A DNA stretch of 64,000 nucleotides from a virus. A program made the translations under genes and the position numbers. Under the pieces are notes generated by a model. That model was not told the origin of the DNA. It did no database searches and saw only the letters and a list, made by a program, of their open reading frames with translations. Below, in pieces: positions 1 to 7,766 of this stretch; the first letter of the stretch is position 1; the number at the start of each line of letters is the position of its first letter. Location of the stretch: positions 1 to 64,000 of the IMG/VR virus record IMGVR_UViG_3300025137_000023; one strand, 5' to 3'.

Positions 1-24
1 TCCTTTTGTTTAACTTACTTTATT

Positions 25-52
25 ATAATAACACAAAACGCCAATCTGTCAA
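25..52 (-). promoter_or_regulatory. sigma70-like promoter reading off the left edge
   Basis: On the minus strand TTGACA (47-52) and TATTAT (25-30) are 16 nt apart. The downstream gene lies outside the window. The box belongs to a family of near-identical promoters here, several with the same 16-nt spacer. Confidence 0.65.
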
Positions 53-78
53 CCTTTTTACCGGTATTTTACCCATAA

Positions 79-105
79 AAAAAGCCTTATAAAACAAGGC
101 TTTTT
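79..105 (-). terminator. Rho-independent terminator
   Basis: A perfect 10-bp stem (79-88 pairs with 96-105) has a 7-nt loop and is flanked by A/T tracts on both sides, so it could work in either direction. It lies 33 nt past the stop of the GNAT-like gene and ends that minus-strand operon. Confidence 0.8.
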
Positions 106-137
106 AAACTTTTTTAATCTTTTTTAATTAAATTGTG

Positions 138-626
138 CTATTTGTACTCAAAGTTCTGTGTAGTTGAGCTAATTTTTATCAATTTTGCACCATTTCTTAT
201 GTGAAAATGTGTTGCCATTGGAGTCAATGGACTTAATGTTACCACACGTTTGATATGCGATAGTTCTTTATCAATATACTCTTTCAATTTAAGTATAATT
301 TCTCTACCAGCACCTCTCTTACGAGACCATACTGTATAGGCTATTGCTATTGTTGGATTGTTTTCTAAATTAGCAGTTTTACTCATTAGTTCCAGTTCCT
401 TTTCAGTTTCTGGCACTTCTTCAGTAAATGCTACACAAACAATACCTTCAATAGTATCTTCATACTTTAATCCGTAAATCTTTCTACCATAACTTGTTCT
501 AAACTCTAAGTCTAGTTTTGGTCTTACAGGATCTTCTGATACGTCGATTTCTTGTAGTTCAACTAGTTCGGTTCCTTTTATCCACCTAAAGAAGTCGTCT
601 ACCTTTTGATTATATTTCTTCAACAT
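138..626 (-). CDS. GNAT-type N-acetyltransferase-like protein
   Basis: 162 residues. The centre carries a GNAT motif A-like segment: a beta strand followed by SRKRGAGREII, matching the R-x-x-G-x-G/A acetyl-CoA pyrophosphate loop, then a helix. A following strand and helix (HFHIRNGAKLI) fit motif B. This family transfers acyl groups from acyl-CoA; the substrate is unknown. The ATG is preceded by a purine-rich GAGAG. It is the last gene of the operon before the terminator. Fold assignment is moderately sure, function is not. Confidence 0.55.
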   Translation of the reverse strand: MLKKYNQKVDDFFRWIKGTELVELQEIDVSEDPVRPKLDLEFRTSYGRKIYGLKYEDTIEGIVCVAFTEEVPETEKELELMSKTANLENNPTIAIAYTVWSRKRGAGREIILKLKEYIDKELSHIKRVVTLSPLTPMATHFHIRNGAKLIKISSTTQNFEYK

Positions 627-633
627 ATACTCT

Positions 634-867
634 CTATACTAGTTCTTCTAAGATGCCAAGTAACTCGGCAACAATTAATAATGCACCTGCCCACAAAAGG
701 TTCCCATAGAGGAGTGACCCTCCTGCGCCTATTCTTAAAACACTTTTGACCAAACTGACATAAAAATGGCCCTTGCTAGGATCTTTTGGGGCGGGTGATA
801 TCCCTTTAGGGGATTCTGTTTGTTCGCTAGGAACATAAACTCTTTCTGGTATTGGCATAGATGACAT
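634..867 (-). CDS. small single-pass membrane protein
   Basis: 77 residues: a Pro/Ser-rich N-terminal half followed by a hydrophobic, Gly-rich segment (about residues 45-75) that probably spans the membrane. A strong GGAGG lies 5 nt before ATG. It abuts the next upstream gene without a gap. I do not recognise a family. Confidence 0.6.
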   Translation of the reverse strand: MSSMPIPERVYVPSEQTESPKGISPAPKDPSKGHFYVSLVKSVLRIGAGGSLLYGNLLWAGALLIVAELLGILEELV

Positions 868-1182
868 TTAACCTCCGTAGTATGTAAATAAACCTATTAA
901 TAATATTGTCGTAAGTGTAGCATTCAACATAGTTAAGGCTCTATCATGCCAAAGCATTCCAACCCAAAACCATCCCATTGTGCCAATTAAACTAAACCAT
1001 AGATCTATTGCTGGAACTGTTCCGGCACTTCTAGCCGCAACGGCAATAAGAATAAAGAAACTTGCCGCCCACTTGATATACCAAGACAAGTCACCTTTAG
1101 GTGTTACTTTCTTAAAAACTCTTGTAGAGTTTAATTGCTTGATCTTATCGTCGAGCTTTTCTTTAATTGGTTCTATCGTCAT
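868..1182 (-). CDS. three-span membrane protein (paralogue set)
   Basis: 104 residues with about three hydrophobic helices after a charged N-terminal 30 residues. The segment WFWVGMLWHDRALTMLNA resembles WVLVGVLWKEKSLIVLNA in the 81-residue protein at 12744-12989, so the two are probably paralogues. The W-x-W/L-K/H-x-x-x-L-x-x-L-N-A signature recalls small PnuC/CBU_0592-type membrane proteins, but that is only a resemblance. AAGGAC precedes the ATG. Confidence 0.6.
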   Translation of the reverse strand: MTIEPIKEKLDDKIKQLNSTRVFKKVTPKGDLSWYIKWAASFFILIAVAARSAGTVPAIDLWFSLIGTMGWFWVGMLWHDRALTMLNATLTTILLIGLFTYYGG

Positions 1183-1285
1183 TGTCCTTCTCTGTAATTT
1201 CTATAGCCTTGAAAATGACATACAGTACAATTCCTGAAACTAACATACCAAGAAAGAAAAGACCTATCCCGTAATCAACTGGCAT
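1163..1285 (-). CDS. 40-residue single-span membrane peptide
   Basis: ATG at 1285 opens a 40-codon frame: MPVDYG, then a hydrophobic helix of about 20 residues, then a charged tail ending DDRTN. It overlaps the next gene's start by 20 nt and the upstream stop by 1 nt (TAATG), which argues for translational coupling. No family recognised. Confidence 0.5.
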   Translation of the reverse strand: MPVDYGIGLFFLGMLVSGIVLYVIFKAIEITEKDNDDRTN

Positions 1286-1467
1286 TAACGTTTAACTCTA
1301 GTTCTACGTTTACTTGTCTGTGTCTTACGAGCAGATCTCTGTTTTTTCATATGCTTTTGTAACCAGTCCCAGTCTTTCTTTTCAACCATTGTACCGTCAT
1401 CAGCAATATGATAAACTACATCATTTTTATCAAGATTTTGAAAATCTTTTTTAACTTCATCAATCAT
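1285..1467 (-). CDS. hypothetical basic small protein
   Basis: 60 residues, acidic and aromatic in the first half and very basic at the C-terminus (KRRTRVKR). The basic tail suggests nucleic-acid contact, but no domain is recognisable. It overlaps the upstream gene by 8 nt. Confidence 0.5.
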   Translation of the reverse strand: MIDEVKKDFQNLDKNDVVYHIADDGTMVEKKDWDWLQKHMKKQRSARKTQTSKRRTRVKR

Positions 1468-1663
1468 TGAAATCCGATCTAACTATATGTTTTCTCAATG
1501 CTCGAACAAGTTCTTCTATTTTATCAATTACAGAAATTAAACTTCTGTCTGTAATATACGATTGTTTTTCCCTTAACTTGTCATACTCTTTTAAAGGAAT
1601 AGTAACCGTACTTTGTTCGTTTTCAAACGTTGCATCATTGTCTCTATCATCAACACTTGTCAT
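1460..1663 (-). CDS. hypothetical small protein
   Basis: 67 residues, with an acidic start, a beta-like TVTIPLKEYDKL segment and a C-terminal helix. The pattern 'xVxIPxxEYdxL' resembles the start of coiled-coil phage proteins of unknown role. AGGA lies 5 nt before ATG. It follows folE directly. Confidence 0.5.
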   Translation of the reverse strand: MTSVDDRDNDATFENEQSTVTIPLKEYDKLREKQSYITDRSLISVIDKIEELVRALRKHIVRSDFND

Positions 1664-1669
1664 ATATTC

Positions 1670-2356
1670 CTATCTAGGAGCGAACTCCTGTTGTAGTTTG
1701 ATGTTATCCATGAACTCTTTTTTAGTGCCCATGTCTTCATTAAAAGCACCGTTAAGAACAGTAGTCTGTGTTAAACTACTGTGAGCCCCAATGCCTCTGT
1801 TCTCACAACAACCATGTGTTGCTTGAATATAAACACCTACGTTAGGACTTCCAGTTGCTGTCATTATCTCTTTAGCAATTACATTATTAAGTTCTTCTTG
1901 TAATGTTCCACGTCTTGCACACCATTGAGCAATTCGTGTATATTTAGATAAACCTATTAATTGATCTGCCGCGATAATTCCAATATATGCTACACCACTC
2001 ACTGGTTGGTGGTGATGAGAACACATACTTTTAATTTCACTTCTTACAACTAACATACCTTTATAACCATCTTCAACATGATTAGGAAATGCAGTTGCAT
2101 TAGGCATAGGATCATATCGTCCTGCCATTAGTTCATTGATATACATTTTAGCAAGTCGTCTGCCAGTATCCATACTATTGGGATCATTGTATCTATCGAT
2201 AACTAATCCATCTAATACTGATTCAAACTTTGGCGTAAGTTCATCGATAAGTTTCTGCTTATCGCCATCGTTTAAATACTTGCTAATATTATCTCCAGCC
2301 CAATGACGTCCGTTATCGGACTGAATTCTTTTTATTATTTCTTCACTTATAGTCAC
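1670..2356 (-). CDS. folE: GTP cyclohydrolase I
   Basis: Converts GTP to 7,8-dihydroneopterin triphosphate, the first step of both folate and 7-deazaguanine (preQ0) synthesis. The 228 residues are full length. Zinc and catalytic residues are present: C112 and H115/H116 in KSMCSHHHQP, H181 and C183/C184 in ATHGCCENRG, with SKYTRIAQW in between. The start is GTG with AGGAG 8 nt upstream. Phage FolE usually belongs to a deazaguanine pathway or supports nucleotide synthesis; the DpdA-like gene 5.4 kb upstream in the same orientation favours the former, by inference. Confidence 0.95.
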   Translation of the reverse strand: MTISEEIIKRIQSDNGRHWAGDNISKYLNDGDKQKLIDELTPKFESVLDGLVIDRYNDPNSMDTGRRLAKMYINELMAGRYDPMPNATAFPNHVEDGYKGMLVVRSEIKSMCSHHHQPVSGVAYIGIIAADQLIGLSKYTRIAQWCARRGTLQEELNNVIAKEIMTATGSPNVGVYIQATHGCCENRGIGAHSSLTQTTVLNGAFNEDMGTKKEFMDNIKLQQEFAPR

Positions 2357-2402
2357 TTTTTCTTCTCCTAGTTATACACGGCGAGACGTGTGTTATTGTT
2401 AT

Positions 2403-2432
2403 AGTTTACTACCTTATTTAGGTAAATGTCAA
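2403..2432 (-). promoter_or_regulatory. weak sigma70-like promoter upstream of folE
   Basis: TTGACA (2427-2432) and TAAACT (2403-2408) have an 18-nt spacer. The -10 is poor. The -35 overlaps the TGA stop of the upstream gene (TTGA), as also happens at 5180. Confidence 0.4.
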
Positions 2433-2632
2433 CCAAAATATTTGTTCAACATTTCAAGTCTATCATGTGCAGTTGCCATCTTATCCAATTCTTTTTGAAT
2501 TGTTTCGATAATATCGGAATGTTCTCCAATTCCTACAACCTGTTGCATATATACTTCAATGTTGGCTTTATGAAGATCAATTTCTGCGTCGGCGTGTTTT
2601 TTAGCCGCATCAATTAGTGTTTGTCTCAACAT
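2429..2632 (-). CDS. hypothetical helical protein
   Basis: 67 residues, apparently all helix with heptad-like spacing (LIDAAKKHADAEIDLHKANIE). AAGGATCTT precedes the ATG, and the start overlaps the stop of the HIT gene by 23 nt. Conserved-looking but unrecognised. Confidence 0.55.
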   Translation of the reverse strand: MLRQTLIDAAKKHADAEIDLHKANIEVYMQQVVGIGEHSDIIETIQKELDKMATAHDRLEMLNKYFG

Positions 2633-2984
2633 AAGATCCTTTCCTGTAGTTGCCTTGTTCAGGAATAACGTGTCTTACGCCACCCCTGGGATCATCCATA
2701 TCGCCTTTGCGACGTGGAATCAAATGTATATGCGGATACTCGACAGTTTGTCCTGCTTCAACTCCAACATTTTGTCCAATGTTAAAACTGTCACAGTACT
2801 TTCTATCGACCCAATCGTATCCCCATTTATACGCCGCCTCCCAACACTTAACCATATGTTGCCAGTCTGCGACCTTAGGCACAAATAAAATGTGTCCTTC
2901 GGTTACTGGGTAGCCATCCTTAAAAACCGTAAATCCTTTAGCATCAAGTAAAATATCTTTCCATGGAATGTCTTTAAACTCCAT
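2610..2984 (-). CDS. HIT-family nucleotide hydrolase/transferase
   Basis: 124 residues from the preferred ATG at 2984 (AGGAAAG upstream); a longer form from 3035 is possible. GHILFVPK forms the strand before the active site, and the histidine triad appears as YPHIHLIPRR, a reduced H-x-H version of HxHxHxx. HIT proteins hydrolyse NMP-linked substrates such as Ap4A or AMP-lysine. The first histidine being replaced by Y/P leaves catalysis uncertain. Confidence 0.75.
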   Translation of the reverse strand: MEFKDIPWKDILLDAKGFTVFKDGYPVTEGHILFVPKVADWQHMVKCWEAAYKWGYDWVDRKYCDSFNIGQNVGVEAGQTVEYPHIHLIPRRKGDMDDPRGGVRHVIPEQGNYRKGSYVETNTN

Positions 2985-4068
2985 CAACACTTTCCTTAAT
3001 TGTTTTATAAAGTTTTGTACCGTTAAAGAAATCATCTAATCTTGTTTTAAGCATATCATTTACGTCTTTATACTGTTCAAAATTTTCCATCATATCTTTA
3101 ATTTTGTCTGTTACTTCTGTAGGACTTTTTTCAAACCCTTCTAGTGTAACAGTTAATGCACTTGCATACTTCATTTCATCTGGATACATTTCAAAATAAC
3201 TTAATCTATTTGGTACTAATGGTAATGTATCAACCAAACAACCTTCGTATGCACTAATACCTAATGTTTCTTGTAAGTTAGCACTGAATACAATTTTTGC
3301 TTTACCTAGTAGTGTATGATATTCGTCTTTAGTAAGTTGTTTATCTTGACATACAACAAATTCATATTCTGGTAACAGTTCTTTTAGTTTAGCAAATATT
3401 TCAGGATTCTTTTCAGGTGCTACTCGATGTGGAAACAATATAATGTTTTCTTTCTTAATACCTTCATATGGCTTTAGTGTATCTTTTAAATACTCCATGG
3501 GCCAACCTACAATATGCATCTTACCTGTTTCTAAATTTTGATCAATATCTTTTGTATCAGTTAAGAAACTTTGTGCAAATAAATCTACATGGAAACGTGT
3601 AGCAAAGTAATTGTGATCATAACATTCAAACATACTTGCTTCTGCATAACGTACCCAAGGTTCAGCACCTATAAGTCTACCTAAAAAGTCTGCTGGATCA
3701 TAACTGCCGGCGTGCCACATACCACCAATTTTAATATTAATACCTAGTAGTTTTGCCATATACTTTAATTGTATAACAGTAGGATTCCAAGCATCAGTAT
3801 ACAGAAAGTAATCACCATCTTTAACTTTACCACTTGCTACCATGTCTGCTATTTGTAACATTTGCTGACTCTTATAACTGTTAGTTCCAGCAAAGTTTAA
3901 GAAAGCACCAGGCGTTGTTGTTTGAGGGACATCTCCTCCACTAATAACTTCTACGTTGTAATCTTCAGTACCTAAGTACTCAGACATTTGTATAGGTAAA
4001 TGTTTCTTCCATTGAGCCGTATATCTTGTTTCGACTGGCTCTAAGTCTACTATGTATATTGTTTTCAT
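2974..4068 (-). CDS. GT-B fold glycosyltransferase (GT4-like)
   Basis: 364 residues from ATG 4068; an ATG at 4077 is an alternative. The C-terminal half has the GT4 nucleotide-sugar signature: FPHRVAPEKNPEIF, then SANLQETLGISAYEG (the E-x7-E region) and PLVPNRLSYFEMYP. The N-terminal half lacks a signal peptide, so it acts in the cytoplasm. Phage GTs of this type may glycosylate modified DNA bases or virion proteins. Its position between folE and the DpdA-like gene makes DNA glycosylation thinkable but unproven. Confidence 0.8.
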   Translation of the reverse strand: MKTIYIVDLEPVETRYTAQWKKHLPIQMSEYLGTEDYNVEVISGGDVPQTTTPGAFLNFAGTNSYKSQQMLQIADMVASGKVKDGDYFLYTDAWNPTVIQLKYMAKLLGINIKIGGMWHAGSYDPADFLGRLIGAEPWVRYAEASMFECYDHNYFATRFHVDLFAQSFLTDTKDIDQNLETGKMHIVGWPMEYLKDTLKPYEGIKKENIILFPHRVAPEKNPEIFAKLKELLPEYEFVVCQDKQLTKDEYHTLLGKAKIVFSANLQETLGISAYEGCLVDTLPLVPNRLSYFEMYPDEMKYASALTVTLEGFEKSPTEVTDKIKDMMENFEQYKDVNDMLKTRLDDFFNGTKLYKTIKESVDGV

Positions 4069-4069
4069 A

Positions 4070-4450
4070 TTACTCATGTTCTCCACCAGGGTCGTTAGCC
4101 GGTAGGTTATATTTGTAAGGGTTACCTTTTTTATCCCTTAGGATCACATAGCCACGACCTCTGCCATATGAATGGTATCCTTTAATAAAGTTAAAAGATC
4201 CTGGACTACGTTCAGCGACCTTAAAAGTTGCTACAGTTATTACTATACCTGCAACAAACACCATATGTCCAATAGCACTAACACCAAATGCCCATACACT
4301 ATCTACAATTAATATTGCAAATATAGATGACCACATAAATGCTAGTATCTGCATCATCATATGTCTTACTTGCAAATCTGGAATATGTCTTAATGGGTTT
4401 TTGTTATGATCCATTATGCAGTTCCAAGATTCATAAATAAACTGCCTCAT
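4070..4450 (-). CDS. two-span membrane protein
   Basis: 126 residues with two hydrophobic helices (about residues 30-75) and a polar C-terminal domain rich in Gly/Arg (YHSYGRGRGYVILRDKKG). Start and stop overlap its neighbours (TAATG). No recognised family. Confidence 0.6.
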   Translation of the reverse strand: MRQFIYESWNCIMDHNKNPLRHIPDLQVRHMMMQILAFMWSSIFAILIVDSVWAFGVSAIGHMVFVAGIVITVATFKVAERSPGSFNFIKGYHSYGRGRGYVILRDKKGNPYKYNLPANDPGGEHE

Positions 4451-4656
4451 TACTTTCTGTAATTCCTTCTCATAGCCTTACCATCTCTTATCCATTGATT
4501 GTAAGGGCGTCTTTTGTTGGCAATACTTTTTTGCATATGCCCCCAAGGACTACTGTTGCGATCCAAATCTGCTTCGCTAAACGGATAACCGTTACTAACG
4601 CAGAACTGCCTATATTGATCAAGTCGATCAAAAATCTGCTCCATATGAGCCTTCAT
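4450..4656 (-). CDS. hypothetical small protein
   Basis: 68 residues, aromatic and basic at the C-terminus (RRPYNQWIRDGKAMRRNYRK). AAGGATT lies upstream of the ATG. Function unknown. Confidence 0.5.
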   Translation of the reverse strand: MKAHMEQIFDRLDQYRQFCVSNGYPFSEADLDRNSSPWGHMQKSIANKRRPYNQWIRDGKAMRRNYRK

Positions 4657-4661
4657 TGTGA

Positions 4662-5123
4662 TTAATCCTTCTTGTAATCATACTCTATTTGTGAACCATT
4701 TTCCCCGTCTTCACTAACTTCGATTTTCACAGAACGTTCGGGGTAACGTTCGCTAATTTGTTTAAATAGGTCATCACTTATCATTTCGCAAGACTTATAA
4801 TCAAGTTGTATAACATCTTCTTTATATAAGTTTTCTAACCAACGTTTAAATTGTATAAACTCTATATCTCTATCATCATGGAATACTTCGATAGCCACTT
4901 TAAAATGAAATATATGTCTATGCGGGTATCCTAAAAAACTAACATCATATTCGTCGCCAGTTGCTAGTTTAGGATCTTCTAATGCCGCAGGGTATTTATG
5001 AATACCTTCTTTTTTAAATGTTACCCAAATCATCTTACTTGAGTTTTGTAACTGCTTCTCTGTTGCGTCTTTAATAGCCGCCGCTCTCATTTCACTTATC
5101 ATATAATTATAATATTGCCCCAT
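4662..5123 (-). CDS. conserved phage protein, possible T-fold (QueD/PTPS-like)
   Basis: 153 residues. Middle and C-terminal parts show H68-R-H70 in a strand (PHRHIFHFKV), then DIEFIQFKRWLE, then a strand ending in EVSEDGENG. This order resembles 6-pyruvoyl-tetrahydropterin synthase/QueD (HxH zinc ligands, 'xDFxxLKxxL', 'VxVxET'), but the third zinc histidine and catalytic Cys are not evident. If it is a T-fold enzyme it would pair with FolE in deazaguanine synthesis; otherwise unknown. It has its own sigma70-like promoter. Confidence 0.4.
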   Translation of the reverse strand: MGQYYNYMISEMRAAAIKDATEKQLQNSSKMIWVTFKKEGIHKYPAALEDPKLATGDEYDVSFLGYPHRHIFHFKVAIEVFHDDRDIEFIQFKRWLENLYKEDVIQLDYKSCEMISDDLFKQISERYPERSVKIEVSEDGENGSQIEYDYKKD

Positions 5124-5154
5124 CCATATTGACCTTTACAGTTGTTATTGTTAC

Positions 5155-5183
5155 AGTATACATAAAAACTCTAGTAAAGTCAA
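5155..5183 (-). promoter_or_regulatory. sigma70-like promoter
   Basis: TTGACT (5178-5183) and TATACT (5155-5160) are 17 nt apart on the minus strand, with AAAGG before the ATG at 5123. The -35 overlaps the TGA of the DUF465-like gene. Confidence 0.7.
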
Positions 5184-5356
5184 GATTTACTTTTACTTAT
5201 TAACTCTTTAATTCTTAATTTTTCTTTCTTAAGTGCCAACAATTCTGATTTGCTTTTCCAACCTCTGTCGCCATTTCTAAGTTGTTCTGCTTCAGTTACT
5301 TGTCTTTTTAGATCTTTATGTTGTTTTCTAAGATCATCTGTTGTAGTTGCTATCAT
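5180..5356 (-). CDS. DUF465/YdcH-like small helical protein
   Basis: 58 residues starting at ATG 5356 behind a strong GGAGG. The pattern LRKQHKDLKRQVTEAEQL followed by LALKKEKLRIKELI matches the two-helix hairpin of the DUF465 (YdcH) family, whose role is unknown. Confidence 0.6.
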   Translation of the reverse strand: MIATTTDDLRKQHKDLKRQVTEAEQLRNGDRGWKSKSELLALKKEKLRIKELISKSKS

Positions 5357-5373
5357 TGTTTCCTCCTTAGGAT

Positions 5374-5928
5374 TTATTCAATGAATGTATCACCTGTGTA
5401 CTTGTCCCAATCCGAAAAGAATCGAGATTGTATAGCATCATCTAATGGCATACACCATACACCTGGATTTGTCTTGTTAAAGTCTACATCATCGAATTTT
5501 ATTGTGGCATTATGGCTATTCATATTCCATTGTTTCCAATAACCAAGTTTCAAACTCATCATAGGAATAAACTTCCTACTTTCAGTCCAGCCCATTTGTA
5601 ACATATCGTTACCATAAGTCATTAAATCAAAGTCTAGTGTTACCCACATATGAGCATCTAATAGACCTTTAATATAAGTGTCCCATGTCTTCCAGTCTTC
5701 GTCTGTTTTAGGAACAAACGTTGTGCCAGTTCCTAAATAGATATGAAATAGTTGAAGGTCTTTTGCATGATCCAAAGTTTTTTGTAAATCTTGTATACCA
5801 CATACAAACAAAGTTTGTTTACCATACATAGGAGTCTTCTCAACTTCTTTGTTCATAAAGAACTTTGCTTTATCAGTTGTAATAGTTCCACCGTCTTTAG
5901 TAGAATATGTTCTCATCATTTGTTTCAT
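5374..5928 (-). CDS. conserved phage protein of unknown function
   Basis: 184 residues, alternating alpha/beta. Notable stretches are VTLDFDLMTYG and DDVDFNKTNPGVWC, which read like an active-site region but match no enzyme I know. It overlaps the MDR dehydrogenase gene by 4 nt (ATGA) and lies in the DpdA-like gene cluster, so a linked role is possible. Confidence 0.6.
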   Translation of the reverse strand: MKQMMRTYSTKDGGTITTDKAKFFMNKEVEKTPMYGKQTLFVCGIQDLQKTLDHAKDLQLFHIYLGTGTTFVPKTDEDWKTWDTYIKGLLDAHMWVTLDFDLMTYGNDMLQMGWTESRKFIPMMSLKLGYWKQWNMNSHNATIKFDDVDFNKTNPGVWCMPLDDAIQSRFFSDWDKYTGDTFIE

Positions 5929-6890
5929 GTGTTACCCTCTTGTTGCTTAACAATAGCCTGAGCTCGTTGCTCTTCGTATATCTTAAACATATGTTTCTCC
6001 CAAGTAATATAACCTCTGCTATATCCTATAGGTCTTTCTGAACCATCTTTAAATGCATTCTTCCAATCTATTTCTCTACTATAACTCTTTGTCCAAAAAC
6101 TATTAACATTTAATATACCATTAAAAATCATATTAACTGCATCTGTCATACAAAAATGAAAGTTTGGACTTCTAGGACTTGGAAATACCATACTTGCATT
6201 CTTCCAAAGTAAATTACTAAACGTTGTAGTGATACCTTTTTTCTCTGCCGCTAATACTACAGTTGCATTTTCATTTAATATATCTTGATCAAATACAAGT
6301 GTACTATCATCTTTTAAATCAATTACGATATCATACTTGCCATCGGGTTTATCCATTAACCTATCTTCCCAAAACTTTCTATTACTAGAACCTATTACAT
6401 TTATTTGATAGTTTGTATCTAAAGAATGTAACTTTTTGTATACCACTGTTGCTAGAAAGCCACTACCAATAATTAAAATACGTGGATCTTTAAGAATGTT
6501 TAGTTTGTCTATAATAGACATAACAATATTAAGACCACAAGCCACAGGCTCTACAATGTATTTAGGTTCAGCAGTAGGTACCTTTACATATTCCTGAGTT
6601 CTTACATTATAGTAATCAGCATAAGCAGGTTCACCTCTAGTAGCAACAAAGTCTCCTATACTAACATCATTAATATCTTTTCCTACCTTAGTTACTTGTC
6701 CTAGTCCTTCGTGTCCTTGCATATGTATTGGTAATGGACCAAAATTTCCATGCATCATATCAATATCACTTCTACAAACTCCAGTCATTAATGCCTTAAC
6801 TTCTATTTCACTAGAATTTATATCTGGCTTATTCCATTCGACTTCTTCGAATTTACCATTACCTGTTGTTTGTAATAGTTTTACTAACAT
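5925..6890 (-). CDS. medium-chain (MDR) zinc-type dehydrogenase
   Basis: 321 residues from ATG 6890 with GGAAG upstream; a GTG further upstream is less likely. C39 and D42 (GVCRSD), H60-E61 (QGHEGLGQV) and SIGDFVATRGEPAYADYY give the catalytic zinc domain. ILIIGSGFLATVVY is the Rossmann dinucleotide loop. The structural-zinc four-cysteine lobe is absent. It would oxidise an alcohol or sugar with NAD(P)+. The gene overlaps the next oxidoreductase, and the two probably act in sequence. Confidence 0.85.
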   Translation of the reverse strand: MLVKLLQTTGNGKFEEVEWNKPDINSSEIEVKALMTGVCRSDIDMMHGNFGPLPIHMQGHEGLGQVTKVGKDINDVSIGDFVATRGEPAYADYYNVRTQEYVKVPTAEPKYIVEPVACGLNIVMSIIDKLNILKDPRILIIGSGFLATVVYKKLHSLDTNYQINVIGSSNRKFWEDRLMDKPDGKYDIVIDLKDDSTLVFDQDILNENATVVLAAEKKGITTTFSNLLWKNASMVFPSPRSPNFHFCMTDAVNMIFNGILNVNSFWTKSYSREIDWKNAFKDGSERPIGYSRGYITWEKHMFKIYEEQRAQAIVKQQEGNT

Positions 6891-7759
6891 AGTTCTTCCA
6901 TTTGTTCGTGTATCCACATATCTTTTTTAAATTGATCTTCCCAATAAGTATCATTATGCAGGTTTTTCAGTCCAATGTCAATCATTCTTTTATATGCATC
7001 TTCTGGACATAACCCTAATTCTACACGTTCTACGTTACCTAGTATCTCAAAGTTCATACCAATATCATCATATAAATCAGTTTTCCAGTTAGCGATTAGG
7101 TTGTAATCGCAGAACTTTGTTTTAAATGTCATACCTGCTTCATCATCTACATCATATATACCTAAAGGATCTGCTACGCCGTAATCTGTATCAAGTAGTT
7201 CTTTTAATTTCCAATTACTTTTTGCTATCTTATCTGATGGAGGTGTTGTTTCGTAATTAGGATTGAATACTTGATACAGACTTAACAAGTGAGGAAGTAG
7301 GTCTCTACTTACACCACCGTATGCTAATTCTTTTGTTGTAAACCAAGAACCTGGATTAGGTACTCTATTTTTATTACACCAATTAATATCTACAACTCTA
7401 CTAGTTCTTGCCATATTGGCATACTCGTCAATGTTGTGTCTATATTGATTGTTCTTAACCATAGAGATTCTACACTCTGGAAAGTCATAATGTAAATCTG
7501 CCCATGCTTTACTAGATTCTAGTCCGGGCTTTTCAATAAACATTAAATGACACCATGGTGCAATAAATCTTGCTATGTCTTCGTGTGTATCATTTGGTGT
7601 ACAGATATGTACTGTATCATACATATCAATTGGAACTTCTTCAATAGTTCTAAAGTTTGCTGGTCTTTTAGGATCTACTGTTACAACGTCAATACCCATT
7701 TCTGTAAGTACTTTCATGTACAGTTGCCCTATACCCATTCCAACTATTAAACTTCTCAT
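6884..7759 (-). CDS. Gfo/Idh/MocA-family oxidoreductase
   Basis: 291 residues from ATG 7759 with AGGA 6 nt upstream. The N-terminal Rossmann loop is LIVGMGIGQLY; EKP (76-78) is the hallmark lysine motif, and GGVSRDLLPHLLSL matches the G-G-x3-D-x3-H active-site helix. These enzymes act on sugars or inositols using NAD(P). Together with the MDR enzyme and the GT it forms a small sugar-chemistry module. Confidence 0.85.
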   Translation of the reverse strand: MRSLIVGMGIGQLYMKVLTEMGIDVVTVDPKRPANFRTIEEVPIDMYDTVHICTPNDTHEDIARFIAPWCHLMFIEKPGLESSKAWADLHYDFPECRISMVKNNQYRHNIDEYANMARTSRVVDINWCNKNRVPNPGSWFTTKELAYGGVSRDLLPHLLSLYQVFNPNYETTPPSDKIAKSNWKLKELLDTDYGVADPLGIYDVDDEAGMTFKTKFCDYNLIANWKTDLYDDIGMNFEILGNVERVELGLCPEDAYKRMIDIGLKNLHNDTYWEDQFKKDMWIHEQMEELC

Positions 7760-7766
7760 AATTTTC

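Noticed and set aside
5925-6917. Longer start for the MDR dehydrogenase
   Set aside because: The extension is encoded inside the upstream gene and has no ribosome site; ATG 6890 has GGAAG and matches family N-termini.
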